Assembly (NCBI GenBank): GCA_963732345.1
Contig: CAVSZI010000017.1
Span: forward strand, 310,001 to 374,000
Source: Bog-532 sp963732345
GTDB taxonomy: Bacteria > Actinomycetota > Actinomycetes > Streptosporangiales > Streptosporangiaceae
DNA length: 64,000 nucleotides
Direction of reading: 5' to 3'
In this document: positions 37,887 to 46,454 of the stretch, one piece after another
How the letters are laid out: the number at the start of each line of letters is the position of its first letter
How positions within the stretch are numbered: the first letter of the stretch is position 1
Notes under the pieces: model-generated
Databases searched by the model: none
Seen by the model: only the letters and a program-made list of their open reading frames with translations
Told to the model about the DNA's origin: nothing
Translations under genes and position numbers: made by a program

Positions 37887-38339
37887 ATGGCACAGATCCT
37901 CGTTACCGCCGAGAATACGGTGAACGCGCCCGCCGACACGGTGTTCGGCTATGTCAGGGACATGCGGGAGCACCCGAACTTCCTGCCCCCGGCGTTCTCG
38001 GACTTCCAGGTCGAGTCCGGCGGCGTGGGGCCCGGGACGATCACCCGGTTCACGGTGACGGCTGGCGGCCGGTCCCGCAACTACCGGATGAAGGTGGACG
38101 AGCCCGAGCCGGGCCGGATCATCACCGAGTCCGACACCGGCTCCAGCCTGGTCACCAAGACCACCGTCACGCCCAGGGAGGGCGGTGTCTCCCACGTGGA
38201 GATCGCCACGACCTGGCAGGGCGCGGGCGGCGTCGGCGGCTTCTTCGAGCGCACGTTCGCGCCCCGGGCGCTGCGCGCCATCTACGAGGACGAGTTGAAA
38301 CGGCTCGACGACTACGCCCGCGAGCGCAAGGGTTCCTGA
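37887..38339 (+). CDS. SRPBCC-family protein
   Basis: 150 residues. START/Bet v1-like ligand-binding fold (polyketide cyclase/dehydrase type): MAQILVTAENTVNAPADTVF, VRDMREHPNFLPPAFSDFQV, GTITRFTVTAGG, then an amphipathic C-terminal helix (FAPRALRAIYEDELKRLDDY). Binds an unknown hydrophobic ligand. ATG 37887 follows a TAGATAT box by a few bases with no Shine-Dalgarno, so translation may be leaderless. Confidence 0.85.
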   Translation: MAQILVTAENTVNAPADTVFGYVRDMREHPNFLPPAFSDFQVESGGVGPGTITRFTVTAGGRSRNYRMKVDEPEPGRIITESDTGSSLVTKTTVTPREGGVSHVEIATTWQGAGGVGGFFERTFAPRALRAIYEDELKRLDDYARERKGS

Positions 38340-38427
38340 ATCCGCCAGGCTGCCTTGTGCAGGCCGGCCGGGACGCTCATCATTCCGGGCACCCGAGGGC
38401 GCTACGCCGCCGGGCTGAGGAGGCTTT

Positions 38428-38486
38428 CGGCCGGCGGCCGTGCGGCTCGGCCGGCGGCCGTGCGGCTCGGCCGGCGGCCGTGCGGC
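38428..38486. repeat. 20-base tandem repeat, three copies
   Basis: CGGCCGGCGGCCGTGCGGCT starts at 38428, 38448 and 38468, in the 208-base gap between the SRPBCC gene and the broken acetyltransferase. No gene is seen in this gap. Confidence 0.85.
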
Positions 38487-38547
38487 CTGCCGCGCGACAA
38501 GGTGGCTCCCTATCGGCGGGAACTCGGGCGGCGCCTCGGGCAGGCTC

Positions 38548-39446
38548 CTACCGCCCGGCCATGGCGGCCTGCTCGCGCACAAGGCTGCTGGCGGACTCGA
38601 CCTGCTTACAGGCGGCACCAGTCAGCGTGCTCGCCGCTTTGGTCCAGTTGACGGTGAGGTCGCGGTTCATCTTTACCAGCCGCTCCACGAACTCAACGTA
38701 GTCGTCAGCTACCGGGACCATGTCGGCCTGCGGAAGCTGGGGAAGTACGTAAACCTGATCGATGAACGTCCGCACGCCCCGCAACCAGAAGTCAGCGACC
38801 TTCTCCACCGCGCTGCGCGGCTGGCCCGCCGCGGGGAGCTCAACCGTGACATCGACCACTCCCTGCTCAGGCAGGCCCGAGGACACACGCCCCGCTCCGG
38901 CGAGCAGCGCCAGCGAAGCGCGGTTGTCCGCCGCGACAAGCGTGCGCAGCCGGGTGACTGCCGCCGGGCGCCGCTGCAACAGCGCCGTGACGAGCGCTGC
39001 GCCGGCGCCGGCTCTTGCCAGTCGTCGACCACGGTGACGGCGACGTCCGCGGTGGCCGGATCATCGGGTCGCTGCACGAGACGGGCGACCCCGACCGGCT
39101 CCTCCTTGCCCCCTGGCGGCAGCGCGACCAGAAAGAGCGCTATGTGATGCACCCCGTCAACGCTGCCGACCAGCCGTCGGATCATCGAGTCATCGAGTTC
39201 GTCGAGCACATGGAGGAACCGGTGCTGACGCGATTCCGGCGACAGGCGGCGGAACACATCGCGCAGCGTCTCAGCATCGGTGGTCAGCAGCGGCCAGATC
39301 AGCGCAGGCGTGCCGTCATCCAGAAAGAACTCTCCGGGCAGCGCCTGGCCAGGGGCGGGGCGCGCCACGCTCAGCGTGTCGCTGCGGTCAGCGCCCGGCA
39401 TCCAAATCTGCCATACCGAAGCCTCTGGGTCGGCCTGCCTGCTCAT
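38548..39446 (-). pseudogene. GNAT acetyltransferase with frameshift and helical C-terminal extension
   Basis: From ATG 39444-39446 the protein reads as a GNAT domain: VFRRLSPESRQHRFLHVLDE, ALFLVALPPGGKEEPVGVAR and VAVTVVDDWQ. At about 39,015 the match jumps to the next frame (GAGAALVTALLQRRPAAVTR, ADNRASLALLAGAG), the acetyl-CoA site and final strands. A single indel in the GC-rich GAGCCGGCGCCGGCG run would explain it. After the domain is a helical tail of about 90 residues (FWLRGVRTFIDQVYVLPQLP ... MNRDLTVNWTKAASTLTGAA) reminiscent of small helical-bundle proteins; it is not part of GNAT. Confidence 0.65.
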
Positions 39447-40121
39447 GACCTTAATTTCCTGATTGTCCGATGTGCGCAAAGGCATGCAGAATCAGAATAA
39501 CGTCTTTTGCAGTTAAGTTGTGCATGTTTAAATTATTACACAGCTTCTTTACCTGCACATTCCGGCAATGTCACCAATTTGTAAACACGCACCTCAGCAC
39601 CCGGATCGACACCAGCAATTAAGCGCGCTATCAGCGGCCAGATGAGCGTCCTTCGCGCAGTCGGGCGAATTATCCGGTATTGCGGGCACAGTCGGCGACG
39701 GTCGCCTGGCTGAGCCCGGCCTGCGCGGCGATCTCGCGGATGCGGAACGTTCCGGCCATAAGCCCGAGATGAGGGCAAATTGAGGGTTTTCAAGGTTGTC
39801 CGAGGTGGCGGGCGGCCTAGTGTCGAGGTCAGTGAGTTCCCCGCCGGAAAGGCCCGCGCCATCATGACTGCGCCCACGACATCGCTGCACACTCCCCCAT
39901 TCGCGTCGCCGTCCGCCGGGGCTGTCTCCGCCGTGCCGGTGGCGGGACGTGGGCCCGCTCCGGGCTTCGTCGCCCAACGTCGGCATCGCGCTCGGCTCGG
40001 AGCAGGACTGTTGACGCAACCAGTCGGTTGCCATAGTATGGCAACCGTTCAGTTGCGACTTTGCGGGGGGCGCTGGTCGTGACGGAGAAAGAGCTGACCC
40101 GCGAAAAGGAGACAAGACGCG
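39447..40121. other. Gap with an AT-rich island and a LacI remnant
   Basis: 675 bases. 39,480-39,570 is unusually AT-rich (TTTAAATTATTACACAGC), probably the promoter for the acetyltransferase on the minus strand. 39670-39759 holds a LacI remnant. The last 120 bases lead into the DUF899 gene; a duplicated GGTTGCCATA/ATGGCAACC inverted pair (40026-40051) may be an operator. Confidence 0.5.
39670..39759 (-). pseudogene. Orphan LacI-type helix-turn-helix
   Basis: ATG 39757-39759 encodes 29 residues, MAGTFRIREIAAQAGLSQAT then VADCARNTG and TAA. FRIREIAAQAGLSQATV is the DNA-recognition start of a LacI-family regulator (normally about 340 residues, continuing DRVLNGR). The match ends exactly after the recognition helix, so the rest has been deleted. 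Confidence 0.7.
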
Positions 40122-40856
40122 ATGACGGATCACAAGGTTGTCAGCCGCCAGGAGTGGCAGGCCGCTCGTGACGAGTTGCTTCGGCGCGAGAAGGAGCACA
40201 CCAGGATGGCGGACGAGCTGGCGCGCCACCGCCGCGAGCTGCCCTGGGTCGCGATCGAGAAGGAGTACCGGTTCGACGCCGACGACGGGACGCGGACCCT
40301 GGCCGAGCTCTTCGACGGCCGCTCCCAGCTGCTGCTCTACCATTTCATGTTCGGGCCGAGCTACCAGGCGGGGTGCCCGGTCAACTCGTCGATGGCCGAT
40401 GGCCTGGGTGGCCTCCTGCCGCACCTTCATGCCCGCGACGTGACCCTGCTGCTCGTTTCGCAGGCTCCGCTGGCGAAGCTCCAGCCGTACAAGCGGAGGA
40501 TGGGCTGGAGCCTTCCCTGGGTCTCGTCGGCCAACATCGACTTCAACTTCGACTTCGGCGCCTCCTACACCGAGGAGCAGGTACGTTCATGGGGCCTCGA
40601 CGAGGCCGGGCTGCCGCCGATCGTGCGTCTCAATGCGACCGCGACCGGGACCGATATACCCGGATACCTCTCGGAATCGCCGGCGATGAGCGCCTTCACG
40701 CTCCAGGACGGCGCCGTCTACCAGACCTATGCGACCGCGGGGCGGGGGGTCGAGTTCCTGATGGGCTACTACCCGATCCTCGACCGGGCGCCGAAGGGGC
40801 GCGACGAGGACGCTGGGATCCAGACCTGGATTCGCCGCCATGACGAGTACGTCTGA
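40122..40856 (+). CDS. DUF899 thioredoxin-like protein
   Basis: 244 residues. Predicted thioredoxin-fold family, usually 220-260 residues: RQEWQAARDELLRREKEHTR, LPWVAIEKEYRFDADDG, LLLYHFMFGPSYQAGCPVNS (the usual CxxC is reduced to one Cys), ANIDFNFDFGASYTEEQ and a closing GVEFLMGYYPILDRAPKGRD. The lost second cysteine argues against disulfide chemistry. AAGGAG lies about 11 bases before ATG 40122. It overlaps the next gene by 17 bases, so the two are co-expressed. Confidence 0.85.
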   Translation: MTDHKVVSRQEWQAARDELLRREKEHTRMADELARHRRELPWVAIEKEYRFDADDGTRTLAELFDGRSQLLLYHFMFGPSYQAGCPVNSSMADGLGGLLPHLHARDVTLLLVSQAPLAKLQPYKRRMGWSLPWVSSANIDFNFDFGASYTEEQVRSWGLDEAGLPPIVRLNATATGTDIPGYLSESPAMSAFTLQDGAVYQTYATAGRGVEFLMGYYPILDRAPKGRDEDAGIQTWIRRHDEYV

Positions 40857-41304
40857 GGCCGTGGAGGAGATCGTGGCGAACTCGGCTCCGCACGAGGCTA
40901 ATGACTATAACACCAAGATCATCGAGGAGTTCCGGGCGAACGAGGGACGCGTCGGCGGGCCATGGGCGGGAACCACGCTGATTCTCATCCACCACATCGG
41001 CGCCAAGTCCGGGATCGAGCGCGTCTTGCCGCTGGGCTGCTCCCCTCAGGGGGGCCGCTTCGCGATCGTCGCGTCCAACGGAGGATCGCCAACCCACCCA
41101 GACTGGTACTACAACCTCAAGGCCAACCCCAGGATCAAAGTCGAGGTCGGGCCCCAGACGTTCACGGTACTAGCCGAGGATCTGGACGGCACCGCCCGCG
41201 CCGGGCTGTGGCCGAAGCTGGTCGCGCAGTACCCTTCCATCGGCGAATACCAGGCCAGGACCACGCGGCAGATTCCGGTGGTCATGCTGACCCGCCAGGA
41301 CTGA
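40840..41304 (+). CDS. Deazaflavin (F420)-dependent nitroreductase-family protein
   Basis: 154 residues, Ddn-like split barrel. TKIIEEFRANEGRVGGPW, LILIHHIGAKSG, the F420-phosphate loop VASNGGSPTHPDWYYNLKAN, PRIKVEVG and the C-terminal TTRQIPVVMLTR are all conserved. Uses reduced F420 to reduce an unknown substrate, or binds F420 on the membrane face. Start overlaps the end of the DUF899 gene by 17 bases. Confidence 0.92.
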   Translation: MTSTSEAVEEIVANSAPHEANDYNTKIIEEFRANEGRVGGPWAGTTLILIHHIGAKSGIERVLPLGCSPQGGRFAIVASNGGSPTHPDWYYNLKANPRIKVEVGPQTFTVLAEDLDGTARAGLWPKLVAQYPSIGEYQARTTRQIPVVMLTRQD

Positions 41305-41352
41305 CCGGCGACAAGAGCCGCCGGTCAGCCACGCTGAGCAGTCCGCCGGCCA

Positions 41353-41387
41353 CTGCACCGTCGCCGCTGTCTGCGGCGACGGTGCAG
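41353..41387. terminator. Bidirectional terminator hairpin
   Basis: CTGCACCGTCGCCGC (41353-41367), loop TGTCT, GCGGCGACGGTGCAG (41373-41387): a perfect 15-pair stem between the convergent Ddn-like and pckG genes, 49 bases after one stop and 10 before the other. Confidence 0.85.
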
Positions 41388-41397
41388 CCAAAGATCT

Positions 41398-43212
41398 TCA
41401 GCCGAGTCGGCGGAGCAGATCGTTGTACTGGTCCCAGAACGTGCGGGGCAGGTGGCCGCCGAAGGCGCGGAGGTGCTCGGCGATGAGCGTGGCCTCCTCC
41501 TTCCATGTTTCGGTGTCGACGGAGAGCAGGAGGTTGAGGTCGTCCTCATCAATGTCTAGCCCATCGGTATCGAGGGCACCCCGCGTCGGGACCCTGCCGA
41601 TCGGGCTGACGCCGGCCTGGGCTTCGCCGGAGAGCCGTTCGATGATCCACTTGAGGACACGGCTGTTCTCGCCGAAGCCCGGCCACAAGAACCTGCCGGA
41701 CTCGTGCTTACGGAACCAGTTGACGAAGTAGATGCGCGGCAGTTTGGCGGCATCCGCCGAACGGCCGATATCTAGCCAGTGGGCGAAGTAGTCACCCATG
41801 TTGTAGCCGCAAAATGGCAGCATCGCGAACGGGTCACGCCGCAGCTCCCCGACCTTTCCGTCGGCGGCCGCGGTCCGTTCTGAGGCTATGTTGGCACCGA
41901 GGAATACGCCGTGCGCCCAGTCGAAGGCCTCGGTGACCAGCGGAACGGCAGTCGCCCGGCGCCCGCCGAACAGGATCGCCGAAATCGGGACGCCCGCGGG
42001 ATCGTCCCATTCGGGAGCGATGATCGGGCACTGGGAGGCGGGGGCGGTGAACCGGGAATTGGGGTGAGCGGCGGGTTCCGGCGAGCCGGGGGTCCAGTCG
42101 CGTCCCTTCCAGTCGGTCAGGTGGGCAGGCGGCGGATCGGTGAGGTCCTCCCACCACACGTCGCCGGTGTCGGTGAGCGCCACATTTGTGAAGATGCTGT
42201 TGCCGCACAGCGTCGCGATCGCGTTGGCGTTCGTGACCTCACTGGTTCCGGGTGCGACGCCGAAGAATCCCGCCTCGGGATTGATGGCGTACAGGCGACC
42301 GTCGGCACCGAATCGCATCCACGCGATATCGTCGCCTACAGTCTCCACCCGCCAACCAGGAATGGTTGGCCGGAGCATAGCGAGATTGGTCTTCCCGCAT
42401 GCGGACGGGAAGGCCGCCGCCAGGTATTTCACATCGCCGCTCGGCGGCGTGACCTTGAGGATGAGCATGTGCTCTGCCAGCCATCCCTCGTCGCGCGCCA
42501 TCACCAATGCCACGCGCAAGGCATAGCATTTCTTACCGAGCAGGGCGTTGCCGCCATATCCGGAACCGTAGGACCAGATCTCCCTCGTCTCGGGGAAGTG
42601 CGAGATGTACTTGGTCGTGCTGCACGGCCAGGGCACATCAGCCTGCCCCGCCGCCAGCGGAGCGCCGACGGAGTGCACCGCGCGGACGAACGAGCCGCGT
42701 TCCTCGATAAGGCGCAGGGCCGGCGTCCCCATTCTCGTCATGATCCGCATAGATACCGCCACGTAGGGCGAGTCGGTTATCTCGACACCGAGCTTTGAGA
42801 AGCTGCCGTCTAGCGGCCCCATGCAGAACGGAACCACATACATGGTGCGGCCCCTCATGCAGCCATCGAAGAGATCGGCGAAGGTCTTCCGCATCTCATC
42901 CGGGGCGATCCAGTTGTTCGTGGGGCCGGCGTCCTCTTGCTTCTCCGAGCAGATGAAGGTCCTGTCCTCGACGCGCGCAACGTCGCTCGGATCGGAGGCA
43001 CAATGGAAGCTGTTGGGCCGGATCTGCGGGTTGAGCCGGGTAAAGGTGCCCTGCTCGACCAGGAGATCGGTCAGACGCTCCCATTCAGGATACGAGCCGT
43101 TGCACCATTCGATGTGATCAGGCCTGGTCAGCTCCGCTATCTCGCTCACCCACCTGGCCAGTTGGATGTCACTTGTCGGGACTCGGTCAGCCACAAGGAC
43201 GGCCCTGGTCAT
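41398..43212 (-). CDS. pckG: Phosphoenolpyruvate carboxykinase (GTP)
   Basis: Converts oxaloacetate and GTP to PEP, the first step of gluconeogenesis. 604 residues, normal length. P-loop FPSACGKTNLAML with the catalytic Cys, substrate loop YSGYGGNALLGKK-like run (SYGSGYGGNALLGKKCYALR), metal site VGDDIAWMRF, and C-terminal lid region PRIYFVNWFRK...FLWPGFGENSRVLKWI. ATG 43210-43212 follows AGGAG; an upstream in-frame GTG lies inside the Shine-Dalgarno. Four 44-base repeats lie 250-420 bases upstream and may affect expression. Confidence 0.97.
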   Translation of the reverse strand: MTRAVLVADRVPTSDIQLARWVSEIAELTRPDHIEWCNGSYPEWERLTDLLVEQGTFTRLNPQIRPNSFHCASDPSDVARVEDRTFICSEKQEDAGPTNNWIAPDEMRKTFADLFDGCMRGRTMYVVPFCMGPLDGSFSKLGVEITDSPYVAVSMRIMTRMGTPALRLIEERGSFVRAVHSVGAPLAAGQADVPWPCSTTKYISHFPETREIWSYGSGYGGNALLGKKCYALRVALVMARDEGWLAEHMLILKVTPPSGDVKYLAAAFPSACGKTNLAMLRPTIPGWRVETVGDDIAWMRFGADGRLYAINPEAGFFGVAPGTSEVTNANAIATLCGNSIFTNVALTDTGDVWWEDLTDPPPAHLTDWKGRDWTPGSPEPAAHPNSRFTAPASQCPIIAPEWDDPAGVPISAILFGGRRATAVPLVTEAFDWAHGVFLGANIASERTAAADGKVGELRRDPFAMLPFCGYNMGDYFAHWLDIGRSADAAKLPRIYFVNWFRKHESGRFLWPGFGENSRVLKWIIERLSGEAQAGVSPIGRVPTRGALDTDGLDIDEDDLNLLLSVDTETWKEEATLIAEHLRAFGGHLPRTFWDQYNDLLRRLG

Positions 43213-43802
43213 GATACGACTCCTCACATTTGGACGAAATAAATATATGCAGGGTAATGATTGTGCCTTTAGGAACTAAGAGCACCTGCTGTCACATTCC
43301 TGCCAGAGCTATGGCCGCCGCAGAGTCAAAGGTCCCGTTAGTGCGGGCTTCAGGTCATGCGCGTCTGCCGAATCGAGAGCTTTCGTAATATGCCACTAGA
43401 ATCCGAAATATGCTCGCAATATATCTGTAACGTTCACTCGGTGAAGAGTAGGCCGCGTCCCGCCAGATGATCGTATGAGATAACGACCTCAAGATCGGCT
43501 TTCCCGCCAGATGATCGTATGAGATAACGACCTCAAGATCGGCTTTCCCGCCAGATGATCGTATGAGATAACGACCTCAAGATCGGCTTTCCCGCCAGAT
43601 GATCGTATGAGATAACCGCCTCAAGATCGGCTTTATATGAGCGTCAACAGCCTCCGGTAACCATGTCAGCGGCCGTATTCGAGCCGGCGTTGCCAGCCCG
43701 CAGCAGGAACGCCAGTGGCTCCCCCGCTGCCGTCGGCGCGCGGCGGCTTGGCCCTGGCCGAGCTCGCTGTCGCAGACGCGCGATTTCCGCGTCCCTTGAC
43801 CC
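43213..43802. other. Upstream region of pckG
   Basis: 590 bases without a supported gene. 43,213-43,440 is AT-richer and should hold the pckG promoter (on the minus strand). 43459-43634 is a 44-base repeat array. The rest (43,635-43,802) has no recognisable feature; the open frame there runs into the antisense of the next gene. Confidence 0.6.
43459..43634. repeat. 44-base direct repeat, four copies
   Basis: CCCGCCAGATGATCGTATGA begins at 43459, 43503, 43547 and 43591 with exact 44-base spacing. Three units are identical; the last has two changes (AACCGCC for AACGACC). Each unit is AT-richer than the genome and contains GATCGTATGAGATAACGACC with the half-sites GATC at both ends (ATGATC...AAGATC). 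This is iteron-like: four helical-phase-related protein-binding sites are as likely as simple slippage. Confidence 0.9.
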
Positions 43803-44603
43803 TCAGAGGTCGAGGCGGTCCTTTCCGCCGCGCATCGCGGCCAGGAGCCGTTCGATGTCCTTCGGTGAGAGCGGCCGCTGCCATTCGCTGACCATCCCGC
43901 GCAGGACGAAGCCCCCCGGCGCGGGCACTACCGAGGTGAGCGTGATGCCGCCGGGCAGCACCGGAAGGGACACGTGAAAGGCCGGGGAACGCAACGACAA
44001 GCGCCGGTCACGCAGGTGCAAGGCGCGTGGCTGGATGCGGATCGACCGCCCCTGAGCGCCCGCTTCCACTTCTACGCTCGCCCAGGGCGCGCCCGCGACG
44101 GCGATATGCGGGATGCCGGCCTGCAGAGTCAGGTTGAGCCGGGGCGACATGGTGGCCAGCCAGCGGGACGCGGCCCAGGCGGGGACCACCGCCTCGCAAA
44201 GCACGGGCGCGGCCACGAGCATCGGCCGCGGGCCCGGCCTGACATGCACGTTCCTCGCCTCGATCTCCATCCGCTCAAGCTGGTAGCCACCCCAGCCGAT
44301 GTCTTGTGCGGAGATGCTGACCCGGCCGTACTGGCCCACGGCCCGGGCGAGATCCGAGCCTTCCACCGAAATGTCTGTCAGGAACATGGTCAAGTCATGC
44401 CCGCGAAACCGGAACGCCCGCTTTTTCCCGATCAGCCAGGAACGCGCCGCGCCCACCATCATCATGAACAGGTCGCCGGGAAAGGTTCCTGGCTGTGGCA
44501 TGCCGACCGAGGCGGCCGCGGCCGAGGACGTCGACAAAGCCTCTGACCAGTTCCGTTGCCATTCGTCGGCCCAGGAACGGTAAAACGGGAGCCAGTCAGC
44601 CAT
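43803..44603 (-). CDS. DUF2993 (LmeA-like) protein
   Basis: 266 residues from ATG 44601-44603. The core fits DUF2993, whose mycobacterial member LmeA is a cell-envelope phospholipase/lipid-binding protein: FRGHDLTMFLTDISVEGSDL, VSISAQDIGWGGYQLERMEI, VLCEAVVPAWAASRWLATMS, and SIRIQPRALHLRDRRLSLRS. Unlike LmeA there is no signal peptide; the N-terminus (MADWLPFYRSWADEWQRNWS) is amphipathic. Binding of acidic lipids is a family inference. Confidence 0.7.
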   Translation of the reverse strand: MADWLPFYRSWADEWQRNWSEALSTSSAAAASVGMPQPGTFPGDLFMMMVGAARSWLIGKKRAFRFRGHDLTMFLTDISVEGSDLARAVGQYGRVSISAQDIGWGGYQLERMEIEARNVHVRPGPRPMLVAAPVLCEAVVPAWAASRWLATMSPRLNLTLQAGIPHIAVAGAPWASVEVEAGAQGRSIRIQPRALHLRDRRLSLRSPAFHVSLPVLPGGITLTSVVPAPGGFVLRGMVSEWQRPLSPKDIERLLAAMRGGKDRLDL

Positions 44604-44736
44604 GGCCACATGCTGGCATCGCGCACCTCGCCCCGCAACGGCCGGCCTCACTAATTGACCGGCTGCCGAGGCCACCCGGCAGAATATTCCTGCTAGTCCT
44701 TCTGCATCGGTGCAGGCACCCGGTGCGGCCTGACGG

Positions 44737-45597
44737 CTAGGAGACGGCCGGCCCGCCATCGGCCTGCCAGACTGCCCGGACCGCGCCCGCCTCCGCCGCG
44801 GCCTGGGCCCGGCCGGCTGTGGCCGCTGCCGCCCGGCGCGACAGGTCCAGCACGTTGTGCCCGATGGCGTGCGTGGCCGCGCGGTCCGGCCGCACGAGCA
44901 CGACGCGGGCTCCGGCCGCAGCCAGTGCGGCAGCCTGCCGGCGGGGGCTGGTCATGTGGCCGATGCCTATGGTCACCGGTGCCACGATAACCACCCGCTC
45001 ATAGCCGGCCGCCAGGTCGGCGTTGGCTACCGAGCGCACACCGCCGTCCACGAAACGGCGGGCCCCGATGGTGACCGGCGGCCAGACTCCGGGCACCGCG
45101 CAGCTGGCCCCAACCGCATCCACCAGGCCCGCGTCACCAGCGGAATCAAACACCACGAACTCGCCGGTCCGCGCGTCCACGGCGGTCACCTTGAACATCT
45201 TGGCGGGCCAGTCGCCGGCGCGCAGCCGAGCCTCGATTACCCTGCGCCGGTCGGCCTCGGGCATGGTGCGCGCGGCCAGCGCCCAGTGGCCGGTCCGCGC
45301 CCGCGTCCGCACCGGGTCCCGGCTGGTGCTCATGACCCACAGCAGCCTGCCGATGACGCCCGCGCCCATCCGGGCGGCGGGCTCGGGAGCAGGCGGCGCG
45401 AGCTGGGCCTGGTACAGCGCCTCAAGCTCCTGCCCGGAGGTGAGGTCGGCGCCAACAACCGACCCGGCCGATGTCCCGATGACCACGTCAGCTGCGGCCA
45501 GGTCGATGCCCAGGTCGGCCAGCCCGGCGATCAGGCCGGTCTCCCAGGCGATACCGGTGACACCGCCGCCGCCCAGAACAAGCGCGCGTCTGCCCAT
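44737..45597 (-). CDS. Patatin-like phospholipase
   Basis: 286 residues. Ser-Asp dyad lipase: glycine-rich oxyanion loop LVLGGGGVTGIAWETGL, nucleophile in VVIGTSAGSVVGA, and the catalytic Asp in RRFVDGGVRSVAN. No signal peptide, so cytoplasmic. ATG 45595-45597 follows AAGG at short distance; a TTG six codons upstream is weaker. Probably hydrolyses membrane or storage lipids. It faces away from the gamma-carbonic anhydrase gene's 3' end across a repeat array. Confidence 0.9.
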   Translation of the reverse strand: MGRRALVLGGGGVTGIAWETGLIAGLADLGIDLAAADVVIGTSAGSVVGADLTSGQELEALYQAQLAPPAPEPAARMGAGVIGRLLWVMSTSRDPVRTRARTGHWALAARTMPEADRRRVIEARLRAGDWPAKMFKVTAVDARTGEFVVFDSAGDAGLVDAVGASCAVPGVWPPVTIGARRFVDGGVRSVANADLAAGYERVVIVAPVTIGIGHMTSPRRQAAALAAAGARVVLVRPDRAATHAIGHNVLDLSRRAAAATAGRAQAAAEAGAVRAVWQADGGPAVS

Positions 45598-45702
45598 GAC
45601 TACCTTGTACACCAATCCGGCGCATTGGCCCGAGGCGCCAGGGGGCCGGCAGCACGCGGCGGTTCAGCCGCGACGCACCGCTGGAGGGTGCAGCCGGTCA
45701 CC

Positions 45703-45938
45703 TGGGCCGGCGGCTCCGCATCGCACGCTTCATTGCGGCTATGCAGCCGGGAGAGTTCTACTGGGCCGGCGGCTCCGCATCGCACGCTTCATTGCGGCTA
45801 TGCAGCCGGGAGAGTTCTACTGGGCCGGCGGCTCCGCATCGCACGCTTCATTGCGGCTATGCAGCCGGGAGAGTTCTACTGGGCCGGCGGCTCCGCATCG
45901 CACGCCTCATTTCGGCTATGCAGCCGGGAGAGTTCTAC
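45703..45938. repeat. 59-base tandem repeat, four copies, derived from the carbonic anhydrase 3' end
   Basis: TGGGCCGGCGGCTCCGCATC begins at 45703, 45762, 45821 and 45880, exactly 59 bases apart. The last copy contains the C-terminal codons of the gamma-carbonic anhydrase gene (LSRLHSRNEAC) and its neighbour carries the TAG; the other copies are duplicates of that gene end extending downstream. Copies 1-3 are almost identical; the gene-proximal copy has two changes. Confidence 0.9.
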
Positions 45939-46454
45939 GTACGTGGCGGCGTTGCGCTTGATCGCCGCGCGCTCTGCTTCGGACAGGTTACGCCGGACCT
46001 TGCCCGGCACCCCAGCCACCAGCACTCCCTCCTGGACCTGTTGCCCTTCGGCGAGCACCGTACCGGCGGCGATGATCGAATAACGCCCCACGCGGGCTCC
46101 GTTGAGCACGATCGCGCCCATGCCGATGAGGACCAGATCCTCGACGGTGCACCCGTGGAGCGTCGCGTTGTGGCCGATGGTGACGTCTGCGCCAACGGAC
46201 AGCGGCACGCCGGGATCGGCGTGCAGGACACACCCGTCCTGCACGTTGCTGCGCTCGCCGACGGAGATGGTGTCACGGTCGGCGCGGAGCACGGCCCCGT
46301 ACCAGACGCTCGCCTCAGCGCCGATGGTGACGCGTCCGATGAGCACGGCACCAGGGGCGATGAAGGCGGTTCCGGAGAGGTTGGGGCGGTCCTGGCCGAG
46401 GGCGACGACTGACGGCAGGCCGGTGCCCGGGCGGGGCGCAGGCTGGCTGTTCAT
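45876..46454 (-). CDS. Gamma-class carbonic anhydrase-like hexapeptide protein
   Basis: 192 residues. Left-handed beta-helix: hexapeptide turns around GTAFIAPGAVLIGRVTIGAE, ASVWYGAVLRADRDTISVGE, NVQDGCVLHADPGVPLSVG, DVTIGHNATLHGCTVED. The three metal-binding histidines (CVLHADPG, TIGHNATLHG) are present, so Zn/Fe binding and CO2 hydration are possible; many YrdA-like relatives lack measurable activity. Start ATG 46452-46454 overlaps the stop of a preceding small frame (ATGA). The C-terminal ~20 residues lie in the 59-base repeat. Confidence 0.87.
   Translation of the reverse strand: MNSQPAPRPGTGLPSVVALGQDRPNLSGTAFIAPGAVLIGRVTIGAEASVWYGAVLRADRDTISVGERSNVQDGCVLHADPGVPLSVGADVTIGHNATLHGCTVEDLVLIGMGAIVLNGARVGRYSIIAAGTVLAEGQQVQEGVLVAGVPGKVRRNLSEAERAAIKRNAATYVELSRLHSRNEACDAEPPAQ

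Noticed and set aside
43459..43634. CRISPR array with 44-base period
   Set aside because: The whole 44-base unit is repeated, so there are no unique spacers.
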